A program made the translations under genes and the position numbers. A stretch of DNA of 64,000 nucleotides from Providencia alcalifaciens. GTDB taxonomy: Bacteria; Pseudomonadota; Gammaproteobacteria; Enterobacterales; Enterobacteriaceae. This document shows, one piece after another, positions 1-11,636 of the stretch. The stretch lies in NCBI RefSeq assembly GCF_020271745.1, contig NZ_CP084296.1, positions 682,001 to 746,000 on the forward strand. The letters are read 5' to 3'. Below the pieces are notes generated by a model, which saw only the letters and a list, made by a program, of their open reading frames with translations, ran no database searches and was not told where the DNA came from. Positions within the stretch are counted from its first letter, which is position 1; each line of letters opens with the position of its first letter.

Positions 1-435
1 TCCAAATGATAAAAATAATGATCCTTAAATAAGGATTAATTCATTATTTTCATTTTTAAAATCCCATGTACTTAACCTTCAAGTTCCATTTTGAAAGTCA
101 GCACAACCCTCTCGCTTCATGAAAGCGAGAAATAATCAAATAAAAAACTGGGGCATAGTCTAACAGATTTTGTACAGCTTAGGGGGCTAACCTAGAGAAA
201 ATCATCGGTTAATTTTATTAGAGAGGAATAACTTTATCAAAATCAGTTGTTTTAACCTTAATTTTAAGATAATAAAAAATTAAAACCTTGAAGTTAACTC
301 CATTGCTGGCGGGTTATATTTTTACTGCATTTGAGATATGGCGCAAAAAGAGAGTGGAATAATAAAATAATGCCTTCCGCCCGCCTTTATTTTAATTAAA
401 TTATGATTACTCAATATTTGATTTATTTTAGGCAA
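1..435. other. AT-rich intergenic region downstream of rpsI
   Basis: No convincing coding frame is seen in this stretch. It is AT-rich with many short A/T runs and carries one perfect 8-bp inverted repeat (110-117 with 123-130, loop of 5). In E. coli the gene following rpsI is sspA, so this may be the sspA promoter region with the gene lying outside the window; that is inference from synteny only. Confidence 0.5.
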
Positions 436-466
436 TAAAAAACCCGTCATAAAGACGGGCTTTTTC
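436..466 (-). terminator. Rho-independent terminator of the rplM-rpsI operon
   Basis: Read on the minus strand, the arms AGCCCGTC and GACGGGTT pair across a short loop and are followed by a run of Ts. It lies just past the rpsI stop codon, so it should end the L13/S9 transcript. Confidence 0.85.
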
Positions 467-494
467 ATCAATTTTATGCCCAGAAGGCAATAAA

Positions 495-1645
<1,151 letters not shown>

Positions 1646-2776
1646 CTATGATAAATGCGGGATTTTCAAATATTCTTCACTTTGCATTTCTTGCAAGCGA
1701 GAAAGACAGCGCTGATATTCAAACGCCAAAAGTTGCCCTTGATAAAGTGAATCCATCGGCACCTGCGCATTGATCATCAATTTTACCTTACGTTCATAGA
1801 ATTCATCAATAAGCGCGAGAAAACGTCTGGCAGGATTTTCATCTTTCAGCCCCAAAACAGGAACATCATAGAGCAATACCGTATGATAACAATTTGAGAG
1901 GTAGATATAGTCGTTTTGGCTGCGAGGCTCTTCACACAATACTTTGAAGCTAATCGCTAAAACACCTTCAGCGGAGCGAATTGCCTGCATTTTCCGATGA
2001 TTCACTTCCAATACTGGATTTTGCATCCCTTCCTTACCTGCCAGTTTTACAAACACTTCATCTAAATGATGGCGATTTTGTTCATTAATTGGCGATAAAA
2101 AAAGATGGGCTTGAGTCAGCGTACGCAAGCGATAGTCAATCCCCGCATCCACATTCATTACGTCACAATATTTTTTTATCTGTTCGATAGCAGGTAAAAA
2201 GCGAGCGCGTTGCAAACCGTTACGATAAAGGTTGTCAGGGATGATGTTAGATGTTGCAACTAACGTGATACCCCGTGCAAAGAGCCCTTCTAATAAGGTT
2301 CCTAGAATCATCGCGTCGGTAATATCTGAAACAAAAAATTCATCGAAACACAGAACATCCGTCTGTTTTTTAAATTCATCAGCGATAATATCAAGCGGGT
2401 TTTCCTGCCCTTGCAGCGCCATTAAGTCTTCCTGCACTTTCTTCATAAAGCGATGAAAGTGTAAACGCAATTTGCGTTCTCCCGGTAAACTGTCGTAGAA
2501 CATGTCCATCAACCACGTTTTACCTCGACCTACGCCCCCCCACATATATAGCCCCTGAACTGGCTCGCAGGTTTTTGTGGATGACTTCCCTAACAAGCGC
2601 CCAAAGCGCTGTTTTAGACCGTTTGGTTTTTCATTTGGGAAGCAAGTCGTAGCGCTGCAAAGTTGCTGATAAATCTTATCTAATCGCTCTACGGCTTGTT
2701 TTTGTACGTCATCCGGCTGGTAATTGCCTTGCTCAAGAGCTTGTTGGTAACGCATGGTAGGGGTCATCGGTGACAT
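1646..2776 (-). CDS. zapE: Cell division protein ZapE (AFG1-like ATPase)
   Basis: ATPase of the AFG1/LACE1 family that associates with the FtsZ ring and is needed for division under stress in E. coli. The protein of 376 residues has a Walker A motif GGVGRGKTW around residue 83, a Walker B-like CFDEFFV around residue 145 and the family C-terminus CLSRLQEMQSEEYLK. The ATG at 2776 was chosen. A TTG one codon upstream sits at a better distance from the AAGGA ribosome-binding site, so either could be used. It is divergent from zapG, as in E. coli, where both are linked to division and envelope functions. Confidence 0.93.
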   Translation of the reverse strand: MSPMTPTMRYQQALEQGNYQPDDVQKQAVERLDKIYQQLCSATTCFPNEKPNGLKQRFGRLLGKSSTKTCEPVQGLYMWGGVGRGKTWLMDMFYDSLPGERKLRLHFHRFMKKVQEDLMALQGQENPLDIIADEFKKQTDVLCFDEFFVSDITDAMILGTLLEGLFARGITLVATSNIIPDNLYRNGLQRARFLPAIEQIKKYCDVMNVDAGIDYRLRTLTQAHLFLSPINEQNRHHLDEVFVKLAGKEGMQNPVLEVNHRKMQAIRSAEGVLAISFKVLCEEPRSQNDYIYLSNCYHTVLLYDVPVLGLKDENPARRFLALIDEFYERKVKLMINAQVPMDSLYQGQLLAFEYQRCLSRLQEMQSEEYLKIPHLS

Positions 2777-3025
2777 CAACTCAGTGATCCTTAAAATTTT
2801 CGGTTTTTTTTACCGTTATATGATATACACTGCCTTTATTATAACCAGATTCTGTTAGCATTTAACTTTCGATTAACTATTCGGCATAGAGTAAGGAATT
2901 TCGCTTTATTATTCCACTCTTTAGCATTAACAGATTTGCTTTTAGCAGGTATAGTTAGGGTAATCGAGCTAAATTTTGGCGACCATTTTCTGTGAATTTT
3001 GATTGAAGTAAACGAAGGAGTTAGC

Positions 3026-3424
3026 ATGACTTGGGAGTATGCACTAATAGGATTAGTTGTTGGCTTTATCATCGGCGCATTGGTTGTGCGTTATGGCAAT
3101 CCAAAACTTCGTCAACAAAAAACAGCCCAGGCTGAATTAGACAAAAAAAGCACTGAGCTGGAAGAGTATCGTAAAGAACTTGTTAGCCATTTTGCTCGCA
3201 GCGCAGAGTTATTGGATAAAATGGCACGCGACTATCGCCAACTGTATCAGCACATGGCGCAAAGCTCTTCCGAGTTAATGCCGGATATGCAAGATAACCC
3301 ATTCCATTATCGTTTGACTGAATCTGAAGCTGATAATGACCAAGCACCGGTTAAAATGCCACCGAGAGATTACTCCGAAGGTGCTTCAGGGCTGTTCCGC
3401 CCTCTCGAAGAAAAAGAGAAGTAA
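3026..3424 (+). CDS. zapG: Inner-membrane division protein ZapG (YhcB, DUF1043)
   Basis: Small bitopic inner-membrane protein of the DUF1043 family. In E. coli YhcB/ZapG links cell division with envelope growth. The 132-residue length equals that of E. coli. One N-terminal transmembrane helix (residues about 4-22) is followed by a charged, coiled-coil-like cytoplasmic region (about 30-85) and a polar tail. The ATG at 3026 follows an AAGGAG site at 3014-3019, so the longer in-frame extension is rejected. Divergent from zapE. Confidence 0.93.
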   Translation: MTWEYALIGLVVGFIIGALVVRYGNPKLRQQKTAQAELDKKSTELEEYRKELVSHFARSAELLDKMARDYRQLYQHMAQSSSELMPDMQDNPFHYRLTESEADNDQAPVKMPPRDYSEGASGLFRPLEEKEK

Positions 3425-3436
3425 TTGCTTGATTAT

Positions 3437-3464
3437 GCCACCAGTAGCGCCCGTTACTGGTGGT
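3437..3464 (+). terminator. Hairpin after zapG
   Basis: The arms CCACCAGTA and TACTGGTGG form a perfect 9-bp stem 12 bases after the zapG stop codon. The following sequence (TGTTATTT) is only moderately T-rich, so it is a probable but not strong intrinsic terminator. Confidence 0.65.
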
Positions 3465-3597
3465 GTTATTTCCCCATGGTACCATTCCAATTCCGAATAA
3501 AATCTTATAGTTAGTTTAGCTACTGTATAGAAGTTAGCGTTTCACCTAAACATCATGTAAATGGATGTAAAATTGTGGATAAGTACTATCCGTATAG

Positions 3598-3626
3598 GGA
3601 ACTTTTCCGCATAATCCACGGTCATA
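3598..3626 (+). promoter_or_regulatory. Putative sigma-E promoter of degQ
   Basis: A perfect GGAACTT (3598-3604) is followed after 17 bases by TCATA (3622-3626). This resembles the RpoE (sigma-E) consensus of GGAACTT and TCAAA/TCTGA at 16-17 base spacing. The start would be near 3632, about 110 bases before degQ. No other gene occupies 3425-3742. The match is visible; its use by sigma-E is inferred. Confidence 0.55.
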
Positions 3627-3742
3627 GTCATCAGTAAAATATTATTTGAGTCCCCAAAATACCTCCGCTTATATGACCTTAATGTACCGTTTATAGGTGC
3701 CATGCATATGAGCTGATATTTTCTATTGAGAGAATCTACGGA

Positions 3743-5140
3743 ATGATGAAAAGAAAAAATTTCTTTCTGACAGCAGTCGCAATGAGTTTAGGTTTAACCC
3801 TGTCCACAATCCCTGCAATCAGTAGTGCCGCATTACCGGCCTCATTACCTGCGACCGCACAAAGCCAAAATATGCCAAGCTTAGCGCCAATGCTGGAAAA
3901 AGTTCTGCCTGCCGTCGTGAACATCCATGTTTCAGGCACCCGTGTACAAAATCAACAAATTCCAGAAGAACTGAAATTCTTCTTTGGACCAAATGTACCT
4001 TCACAACAACAAAGCGTGCGCCCATTTGAAGGTTTAGGTTCTGGTGTCATCATCGATGCGACACAAGGTTATGTTTTAACCAACAATCACGTTATTGATG
4101 GTGCTGATAAAATCCAAATTCAGCTCAATGATGGTCGTGAAATTGACGTTAAACTGATTGGTAAAGATCCACAAACTGACATTGCCCTGTTAAAAATCAG
4201 CAACGCAAAAGATATCAAAAACCTCACCGCAGTTTCTATTGCGGACTCTGACAAACTGCGTGTTGGTGATTTTGCCGTCGCCGTTGGTAACCCATTTGGT
4301 TTAGGGCAAACCGCCACATCTGGGATTATCTCTGCGTTAGGTCGTAGTGGATTAAATCTGGAAGGCTTAGAAAACTTTATCCAGACCGATGCCTCAATCA
4401 ACCGGGGTAACTCTGGCGGCGCACTGGTTAACTTAAACGGTGAGCTGATTGGGATTAACACAGCAATTTTAGCGCCGGGTGGCGGAAATATTGGTATCGG
4501 CTTTGCTATCCCAAGCAATATGGCCAAAAGCCTGAGCGAGCAACTGATTAAACACGGTGAAGTTAAACGTGGAATTTTAGGTATTAAAGGTACAGAGATG
4601 AACTCTGATATCGCTAAAGCCTTTAATATCGATGCACAACGTGGTGCCTTCGTCAGTGAAGTCATTCCAAAATCATCAGCGGCAAAAGCAGGCATCAAAT
4701 CGGGTGACGTTTTAGTGTCTGTTGATGGTAAACGTATTAATAGCTTTGCTGAATTAAGAGCAAAAATTGGTACCAGCCAGTTAGGCAAAGAAATCACCCT
4801 TGGTCTGATCCGTTCAGGCAAACCAATGGAAGTGAAAGTGGTGCTAGAAAGCGATGAAGGTTCTGCAACCAACGCAGAAAAACTGAGCGAATCCTTATTA
4901 GGCGCTACCATTTCCAATGCAGTTGTCAGCAATACCAAAGGGGTACAAGTTGACAATGTGGCACCTAAATCTCCGGCAGCTGCGGTTGGTTTAGCGAAAG
5001 GCGACCTGATCTTTGGCGTGAATGACACTCGCGTAGAAAGTATCGACCAATTCCGCAAAATCATCGACAGCAAACCACCAGTATTAGCGATGAAAGTGCT
5101 GCGTGGCGGTGAAACGCTCTACTTATTAATGAAAAACTAA
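3743..5140 (+). CDS. degQ: Periplasmic serine endoprotease/chaperone DegQ
   Basis: HtrA-family protease that degrades or refolds damaged proteins in the periplasm. A signal peptide (residues 1 to about 30) is followed by the trypsin-like domain with catalytic triad H116 (TNNHVI), D146 (DPQTDIALL) and S224 (GNSGG). Two PDZ domains follow (about 260-350 and 375-465). The LA loop between residues 78 and 97 is short, as in DegQ and unlike the long cysteine-containing loop of DegP. It precedes degS as in E. coli. An upstream sigma-E-like promoter suggests it may take over the stress role of DegP. A double ATG makes the start uncertain by one codon. Confidence 0.93.
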   Translation: MMKRKNFFLTAVAMSLGLTLSTIPAISSAALPASLPATAQSQNMPSLAPMLEKVLPAVVNIHVSGTRVQNQQIPEELKFFFGPNVPSQQQSVRPFEGLGSGVIIDATQGYVLTNNHVIDGADKIQIQLNDGREIDVKLIGKDPQTDIALLKISNAKDIKNLTAVSIADSDKLRVGDFAVAVGNPFGLGQTATSGIISALGRSGLNLEGLENFIQTDASINRGNSGGALVNLNGELIGINTAILAPGGGNIGIGFAIPSNMAKSLSEQLIKHGEVKRGILGIKGTEMNSDIAKAFNIDAQRGAFVSEVIPKSSAAKAGIKSGDVLVSVDGKRINSFAELRAKIGTSQLGKEITLGLIRSGKPMEVKVVLESDEGSATNAEKLSESLLGATISNAVVSNTKGVQVDNVAPKSPAAAVGLAKGDLIFGVNDTRVESIDQFRKIIDSKPPVLAMKVLRGGETLYLLMKN

Positions 5141-5168
5141 TTCATTAAGTTACCACACATAAATCAAT

Positions 5169-5207
5169 AAAACGGGTCCAGTATCACTCTGCTGTACCCG
5201 TTTTTTT
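5169..5207 (+). terminator. Rho-independent terminator between degQ and degS
   Basis: AAACGGGT pairs with ACCCGTTT and the stem ends in an uninterrupted run of seven or more Ts. It separates the degQ transcript from degS, so degS needs its own promoter in the short gap that follows. Confidence 0.88.
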
Positions 5208-5271
5208 ATGTTATGCTCAAAGCATCTCTCTGTCTGTCATTTCCATCATAGCGAACTTGGTAACCTTTAAT

Positions 5272-6336
5272 ATGGTCAAAAAGCTGCTTGTGTCTGTCCT
5301 GCTTGGATTGGTCACAGCCTTAATCATTATTGTGGCTGTCCCCTCATTGCGCCCACAGGGACTGGCTGATTTACTGTATGGAAAAACCAATAGCGAGCCC
5401 GTGAGCTATAACAAAGCCGTACGCCGTGCTGCACCTGCGGTGGTGTATGTCTATAGCAGTTCTAAGGGGAGTTTTTCCCAATCTGGTCGGGAATTACAAT
5501 CTCTTGGATCTGGGGTGATATTAAGCGAAAATGGCTACATAGTGACCAACAAACATGTCGTGGATAACCCTGACCAAATCCTTGTCGCTCTACAAGATGG
5601 TGCAATTTTCGATGCGCTTTTAGTCGGCTCAGACCCCCTCACCGACCTCGCCGTCTTAAAAATCGACGCTGAAAATCTCCCCGTTATTCCAATTAATACT
5701 AAGCGCATCACCCATGTTGGGGATGTGGTTTTAGCCATTGGGAACCCTTATAACCTTGGCCAAACAGTCACCCAAGGGATTATTAGCGCGACAGGACGCG
5801 TAGGGTTAAGCTCCACACGTCGCCAAAATTTCCTACAAACCGATGCCTCGATTAACTCTGGTAACTCCGGTGGCGCCCTCATCAACACTGAAGGCGAATT
5901 GGTTGGTATAAACACCCTTTCATTCAGTGCAGGGCAAGGAGTCAGTTCCGAAGGATTGAGTTTTGCTATCCCAACCGCTCTCGCAACCAAAATTATGGAA
6001 AAATTGATCCGTGATGGTCGTGTCGTTCGAGGTTATATCGGCATTACAGCGCGTGAATTACCGCAAATTCGCACAAATACAAATAATATCAATCAAATTC
6101 AAGGTCTAAGGATTTTCCAAGTCTCAGCCAACGGACCCGCTGCAAAATCAGGCATTGAGCAAGGGGATATTATTTTATCCTTAGATGGAAAACCTGCTGT
6201 TTCTGCCGCAGAAACGATGGATTATGTCGCCGAAATTCGCCCCGGTACAAAAATCCCCGTTCAAATTTTACGTGATGGTAATGTGCAAAACATCAATATC
6301 GTGATTGAAGAACTTCCTGAAGGGCAAGCGAACTAA
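5272..6336 (+). CDS. degS: Site-1 protease DegS, sensor of the sigma-E response
   Basis: Membrane-anchored HtrA protease that cuts the anti-sigma factor RseA when its PDZ domain binds misfolded porin C-termini, starting the sigma-E envelope stress response. The 354 residues match the E. coli length. One N-terminal transmembrane anchor (about 4-24) precedes the protease domain with H95, D125 and S199 (NSGNSGG), followed by a single PDZ domain (about 245-350). The ATG at 5272 aligns with the E. coli start; a TTG at 5257 would add five residues and is less likely. Confidence 0.95.
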   Translation: MVKKLLVSVLLGLVTALIIIVAVPSLRPQGLADLLYGKTNSEPVSYNKAVRRAAPAVVYVYSSSKGSFSQSGRELQSLGSGVILSENGYIVTNKHVVDNPDQILVALQDGAIFDALLVGSDPLTDLAVLKIDAENLPVIPINTKRITHVGDVVLAIGNPYNLGQTVTQGIISATGRVGLSSTRRQNFLQTDASINSGNSGGALINTEGELVGINTLSFSAGQGVSSEGLSFAIPTALATKIMEKLIRDGRVVRGYIGITARELPQIRTNTNNINQIQGLRIFQVSANGPAAKSGIEQGDIILSLDGKPAVSAAETMDYVAEIRPGTKIPVQILRDGNVQNINIVIEELPEGQAN

Positions 6337-6381
6337 ATCCTCAATTCCGCCCAGTCAAATCTTCCACTCAAAATAAGCCCG

Positions 6382-6424
6382 AAAAAAAAGGTTGTTCCGA
6401 TGAAGAACAACCTGTCTGTTTTTT
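6382..6424. terminator. Bidirectional terminator between degS and murA
   Basis: AGGTTGTTC (6389-6397) pairs with GAACAACCT (6405-6413). A-run on the left and T-run on the right give a U-tract in both directions, so the hairpin can end both the convergent degS and murA transcripts. Confidence 0.82.
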
Positions 6425-6463
6425 GAAATCTTGCTTTTGCGATGATATCAACGCAATCTGGAA

Positions 6464-7774
<1,311 letters not shown>

Positions 7775-7780
7775 TCAAAC

Positions 7781-8035
7781 TTATAGGCCACTCAGCTTAC
7801 GATCTCTCTCCCACTGCGCTGGGGTATAGGTTTTGATTGAAAGCGCATGAATTCGGTTGTCCGCAATATATTCCATTAACGGCGCATAGACTGCTTGCTG
7901 CTGCTTAACACGGCTCATGCCGTCAAAAAGGCTGCCAACAGCGATAACTTGAAAATGACTGCCATCGCCATTCACTATCACTTCATCCAGTGACAGCTTT
8001 TCCATTAAGACTTGTTTGATTTCGTTGGTATCCAT
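7781..8035 (-). CDS. ibaG: BolA-family protein IbaG
   Basis: Small BolA-family protein (84 residues, the same as E. coli YrbA/IbaG). BolA proteins partner with monothiol glutaredoxins in iron-sulfur handling, and IbaG is linked to acid stress. The class II KH-like fold is suggested by [19 protein letters not shown] around residues 22-40, with the conserved histidine in GSHFQV, and by the C-terminal [13 protein letters not shown]. It sits between mlaB and murA. Confidence 0.93.
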   Translation of the reverse strand: MDTNEIKQVLMEKLSLDEVIVNGDGSHFQVIAVGSLFDGMSRVKQQQAVYAPLMEYIADNRIHALSIKTYTPAQWERDRKLSGL

Positions 8036-8116
8036 AATGACTCAATTTTGTAATTAATTATGATAATAAATATAGCCATCTATCCTAAAGGATTCAGCTT
8101 AACACTTAAACTAAAG

Positions 8117-8161
8117 AAAACGCTTCTGGCGTATAAAAACACGCAGAAGCGCTATTTTTTA
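8117..8161. terminator. Hairpin between mlaB and ibaG
   Basis: CGCTTCTGGCGT (8121-8132) pairs with ACGCAGAAGCG (8141-8151) with one mismatch. T-rich stretches follow on both strands. On the minus strand it could reduce read-through from the mla operon into ibaG-murA. Strength is uncertain. Confidence 0.55.
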
Positions 8162-8172
8162 CATAACTTGAC

Positions 8173-8463
8173 TTAATCCATCAGTAGGGGTTTTACCCCG
8201 TACAGTTCCATCAAGGTATTCAAATTATCGCTTACACCAACAATGCTAAAACCACGCTGCTGGGATTGATACTCACCTTTTAAGCGTACTAGCATTGCCA
8301 ATCCGGTAGAATCCACATGGGTTAAAGCAGAAACATCAATTTGCTCAACTTGAGTCAATAGTGCTTGGCGCTTATCCCAAAATTCAACCAGAGAATCGCG
8401 ATTTAAAATACCGGAAAAAGCCAATGTTTTGTTATTTTTCGTCCAAGATAACAGACTACTCAT
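8173..8463 (-). CDS. mlaB: Phospholipid ABC transporter STAS-domain subunit MlaB
   Basis: Cytoplasmic STAS-domain protein that binds MlaF and is needed for stability and activity of the MlaFEDB phospholipid transporter. It has 96 residues (E. coli 97). The STAS motif DVSALTHVDSTGLAMLVRL-like segment sits near residues 43-62, including the conserved serine/threonine pair in VDSTGLA. It is the last mla gene, one base after mlaC, consistent with coupled translation. Confidence 0.93.
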   Translation of the reverse strand: MSSLLSWTKNNKTLAFSGILNRDSLVEFWDKRQALLTQVEQIDVSALTHVDSTGLAMLVRLKGEYQSQQRGFSIVGVSDNLNTLMELYGVKPLLMD

Positions 8464-8464
8464 C

Positions 8465-9094
8465 TTAATGGCTCTCTTCTAACGTAATCGGCACCTGAGC
8501 ACTACGTTGTAATTGAGCTGTCAATCCATCAATACCTTGTTTACGCAGAATATCACCCCACTCATTTTGCTTGGTGGTGATCATACTCACGCCTTCTGCA
8601 ATCATGTCATACGCCTGCCAGTAACCTGTTTTACTGTTTTTACGCCATTGGAAATCCAAACGTACTGGAGGGCGACCATTAGTGTCATTGATGGTCACAC
8701 GGATAGCGACAATGTTTTTGTCGCCAATCGGCTGTTCAGGGGCGATGGTGTACGTTTGACCGTGATACATTGCCAGCGCTTGACCGTAAACTTGCTCAAG
8801 ATAAGACTCAAATGCTTTAAAATACGCATCACGCTGCGCTGGGGTAGCATTTTTATAATAAGTCCCTAATACCAACGCGCCCGCATATTTAATTTGCACA
8901 TATGGCAGTAACTCTTCACGCACGATAGTACGTAAGTAATCTGGGTTTTGTTTGATTTGAGGCTGCTGTGCTTTTAAGCGATCGAAGGTTTTCGCTGCGG
9001 CTTCTTCCATAAGCTTATACGGGTTAGTTTGGTCAATCGCCATCGCAAATGGTGCAACCACTAACATAGCTATCATTATTAAACGTTTAAACAT
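8465..9094 (-). CDS. mlaC: Periplasmic phospholipid-binding protein MlaC
   Basis: Soluble periplasmic shuttle that carries phospholipids between the outer-membrane MlaA-OmpC complex and the inner-membrane MlaFEDB transporter. The 209 residues (E. coli 211) begin with a signal peptide (about 1-19, cleavage after FAMA). The family segments [14 protein letters not shown]-like near residue 45 and [25 protein letters not shown] near residue 150 are present. Lies between mlaD and mlaB. Confidence 0.95.
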   Translation of the reverse strand: MFKRLIMIAMLVVAPFAMAIDQTNPYKLMEEAAAKTFDRLKAQQPQIKQNPDYLRTIVREELLPYVQIKYAGALVLGTYYKNATPAQRDAYFKAFESYLEQVYGQALAMYHGQTYTIAPEQPIGDKNIVAIRVTINDTNGRPPVRLDFQWRKNSKTGYWQAYDMIAEGVSMITTKQNEWGDILRKQGIDGLTAQLQRSAQVPITLEESH

Positions 9095-9129
9095 AATTCA
9101 TTCCTTTTAAGTTCACAGGGAATTACAAC

Positions 9130-9657
9130 TTAGTGAGCAACAGGCTCTAATGGAGCTGCAACATGTTGTGCAGGCGCAGCCCCTTGGCTATCACCACTCT
9201 TATACAAGAATTGACCAATTAAATCTTCCAGCACCATAGCGGGTTTGGTATCTTCTAAGCGACTGCCATCTTTTAACATCGCAATCCCCATATCTTCATC
9301 ATAAGGACCGATATTCATCGCTATATACTGTTCACCAAGTAGGCCTGAGGTACGAATTGATAGTGAACTAGAATCAGGAATGTTGTCGTATTCACTGAGT
9401 AAATCGATTTGAACATCAGGAATATAGTTCTTTTTATCTAAAGAAATATTCGCGACCCGTCCCACAACAACGCCACCAACTTTGATTGGAGAGCCAACTT
9501 TTAAGCCACCCACGTTTTCAAAAGAGGCGGAAACTCGGTAAGTTGACTGACTACCAATTGATTGTAAATCCGCCACTTTTAAGCAGAGAAACACAATTGC
9601 GGCGATCGCCAGCAACATAAAACAACCCACCCATATTTCACTTTTTTTACTTTGCAT
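9130..9657 (-). CDS. mlaD: Phospholipid transporter MCE-domain subunit MlaD
   Basis: Inner-membrane MCE protein whose hexameric ring in the periplasm forms a lipid channel on top of MlaE. The 175 residues contain one N-terminal transmembrane helix (about 8-27) and an MCE domain (about 37-117) with VGGLKVGSPIKVGGVVVGRV and LSIRTSGLLGEQYIAMN. The C-terminal tail is rich in alanine, proline and valine. Lies three bases after mlaE. Confidence 0.95.
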   Translation of the reverse strand: MQSKKSEIWVGCFMLLAIAAIVFLCLKVADLQSIGSQSTYRVSASFENVGGLKVGSPIKVGGVVVGRVANISLDKKNYIPDVQIDLLSEYDNIPDSSSLSIRTSGLLGEQYIAMNIGPYDEDMGIAMLKDGSRLEDTKPAMVLEDLIGQFLYKSGDSQGAAPAQHVAAPLEPVAH

Positions 9658-9660
9658 GAC

Positions 9661-10449
9661 TTAGTTCCCAAACATCAGTGCTGTCAGTACGAAATCTAAC
9701 CCTAGAACCGATAATGATGCATGCACAACCGTTTTAGTCGTTGCACGGCTAATTCCTTCCGAGGTTGGAATCGCATCATAACCATTAAATAGTGCAATCC
9801 ACGTTACCGTGATTGCAAAGACTAAACTCTTGATAAAACAGTTCACTAAATCCAGTCGCCACTCGACAGAAGACTGCATGGATGACCAGAAGAAACCCGG
9901 GTCAATCCCTTTCCAATCCACACCGACAATGGCCCCACCAATAATACCGACGGCGACAAAGATCAGTGATAACAGCGGCATGCTAATGAACCCAGCCCAA
10001 AATCTTGGGGCGATAACACGGCGCAGAGGATCCACCGCCATCATCTCTAAACTCGAAATTTGCTCAGTGGCTTTCATCAAACCAATTTCTGCGGTTAATG
10101 CCGAGCCCGCTCGTCCCGCAAACAACAGCGCCGTGACCACAGGCCCCAGTTCGCGTAATAATGAAAGCGCCACCATCATGCCAAGGCTGGCTTCTGCACT
10201 GAACGTCGTCAGTACCAAATAACCTTGTAAGCCGAGCACCATGCCGATAAACAGGCCAGACACTGCTACAATGAGTAGAGACTGAACCCCTACCGAATAA
10301 AGCTGTTTAACTAACAACGGCCACTGCTTGCCAAACTCAGGTTTGCCAAATAGTGCGCCAAATAATAGATAGCCTGCTCGACCAAAAGCCGCAAATGTTT
10401 CAATCCATCGACGTCCGAAGGCAGCAATCGCCTTAATTATCATGTTCAT
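9661..10449 (-). CDS. mlaE: Phospholipid ABC transporter permease MlaE
   Basis: Integral inner-membrane permease of the MlaFEDB phospholipid transporter. The 262 residues (E. coli 260) contain about five to six hydrophobic segments and the MlaE family motif [22 protein letters not shown] (residues about 94-115). The gene starts on the base directly next to the mlaF stop codon. Confidence 0.96.
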   Translation of the reverse strand: MNMIIKAIAAFGRRWIETFAAFGRAGYLLFGALFGKPEFGKQWPLLVKQLYSVGVQSLLIVAVSGLFIGMVLGLQGYLVLTTFSAEASLGMMVALSLLRELGPVVTALLFAGRAGSALTAEIGLMKATEQISSLEMMAVDPLRRVIAPRFWAGFISMPLLSLIFVAVGIIGGAIVGVDWKGIDPGFFWSSMQSSVEWRLDLVNCFIKSLVFAITVTWIALFNGYDAIPTSEGISRATTKTVVHASLSVLGLDFVLTALMFGN

Positions 10450-11253
10450 TTACCCTAATAAATCAGCCGAATAGTCATTGGCAGGAAAGCGGAATGGCAC
10501 TGGGCCATCAGCAATACCATCCATAAACTGTCTGACGCGCGGATCTTGGTTTTCGCGCAACTCTTCCCCGGTTCCTTTCGCAATAACATGTTGCTGCGCC
10601 ACAATATAAGCTTTATCGGCAATACTTAGTACTTCAGGAACGTCATGGGAAACCACCACGCAGGTTACCCCTAACGCTTGGTTGAGTTCATCAATCAGTT
10701 TGACCAAAACCCCCATCGTGATTGGGTCTTGCCCCACAAACGGCTCATCAAACATAATCAAGTCAGGATCCAGAGCAATCGCTCTTGCCAGCGCCGCACG
10801 GCGTGCCATTCCCCCTGACAGTTCTGATGGCATTAATTTTGCAGCTCCGCGTAACCCCACCGCCTCTAATTTCATCATCACCGTCGTATGAATTAATGAT
10901 TCCGGTAAATTTGTGTGCTCACGCAAAGGAAAAGCGACATTATTGAAAACGTCCATATCGGTAAACAAGGCACCTGACTGGAATAACATGCTCATTTTTT
11001 TACGTGATTGGTATAACTTAGAACGAGACAGCGCAGGAATATTATCCCCATCAAACCAAATTTCCCCTTCTTCGGGGCGCAGTTGTCCGCCAATCAGTCT
11101 GAGTAATGTGGTTTTACCAATCCCTGAAGGCCCCATAATCGCAGTAATTTTACCACGAGGCACAGTTAGGTTAATATTTTCGAATATTTTCCTATTTCCC
11201 CGTGTAAATGACATGTTTTTGACTTCGATTAAGTTCTCTGTCTGTGCTTGCAT
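10450..11253 (-). CDS. mlaF: Phospholipid ABC transporter ATPase MlaF
   Basis: ATPase subunit that powers phospholipid movement by MlaFEDB. Walker A is GPSGIGKTT (about residues 42-50), the ABC signature is ELSGGMARR (about 143-151), and Walker B LIMFDEPF follows. The 267 residues match E. coli MlaF. First gene of mlaFEDCB. In E. coli the divergent neighbour is yrbG; here it is kdsD, so yrbG is missing from this place. Confidence 0.96.
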   Translation of the reverse strand: MQAQTENLIEVKNMSFTRGNRKIFENINLTVPRGKITAIMGPSGIGKTTLLRLIGGQLRPEEGEIWFDGDNIPALSRSKLYQSRKKMSMLFQSGALFTDMDVFNNVAFPLREHTNLPESLIHTTVMMKLEAVGLRGAAKLMPSELSGGMARRAALARAIALDPDLIMFDEPFVGQDPITMGVLVKLIDELNQALGVTCVVVSHDVPEVLSIADKAYIVAQQHVIAKGTGEELRENQDPRVRQFMDGIADGPVPFRFPANDYSADLLG

Positions 11254-11636
11254 CGTTTAATAGCTCGTTATAGGTCAAACTATGATTCTGCCTAAATAAA
11301 TTCAGGATTTTACAGAAACATAAACCAAATAGTATTAACTAATATTTTACCTAATTAATAGAAGATAGCTCTTAGAAATTTATATATCCAACCATAAGAG
11401 TAAGAGAATTAAAAAAATTTTTTTTGGGCATCGGTGCGGTTAAACCATAAAAAGCTCTTTTGAGCTCAAATCGCTAATAGAGACTTATAATCATGACATT
11501 CATAAAAGCTGAGAGACAAAATACTTACCGATACTAAGTATTCGTTATACAATCCAATTTCTCTTTTTTGATCTAACCGAAACTTTGGATCCAACCGACA
11601 CTTTTGATTCACCCGAAAACACCCATGGAATTAGAC
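11254..11636. promoter_or_regulatory. Divergent mlaF/kdsD intergenic region
   Basis: This 383-bp AT-rich gap must hold promoters for both directions. No trace of the calcium/sodium antiporter gene yrbG, which sits here in E. coli, is visible. A run of A and T at about 11412-11424 and three degenerate direct repeats next to kdsD are the only clear structures. Confidence 0.5.
11567..11620 (+). repeat. Three degenerate 17-19 bp direct repeats before kdsD
   Basis: Copies at 11567-11583 (TTTGATCTAACCGAAAC), 11584-11601 (TTTGGATCCAACCGACAC) and 11602-11620 (TTTTGATTCACCCGAAAAC) lie head to tail and end 16 bases before the kdsD start. The shared core is TTTGAT..N..ACCGA.AC. Confidence 0.65.

Noticed and set aside
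110-130. Inverted repeat TCTCGCTT/AAGCGAGA as a terminator
   Set aside because: The stem is perfect but neither strand has a T-tract after it; kept only as an unexplained structure in the first intergenic region.
4120-5073. A 317-codon open frame on the minus strand inside degQ
   Set aside because: It lies fully antisense to a well-supported protease gene, has no ribosome-binding site or recognisable motifs, and its composition is what the opposite strand of a real gene gives.
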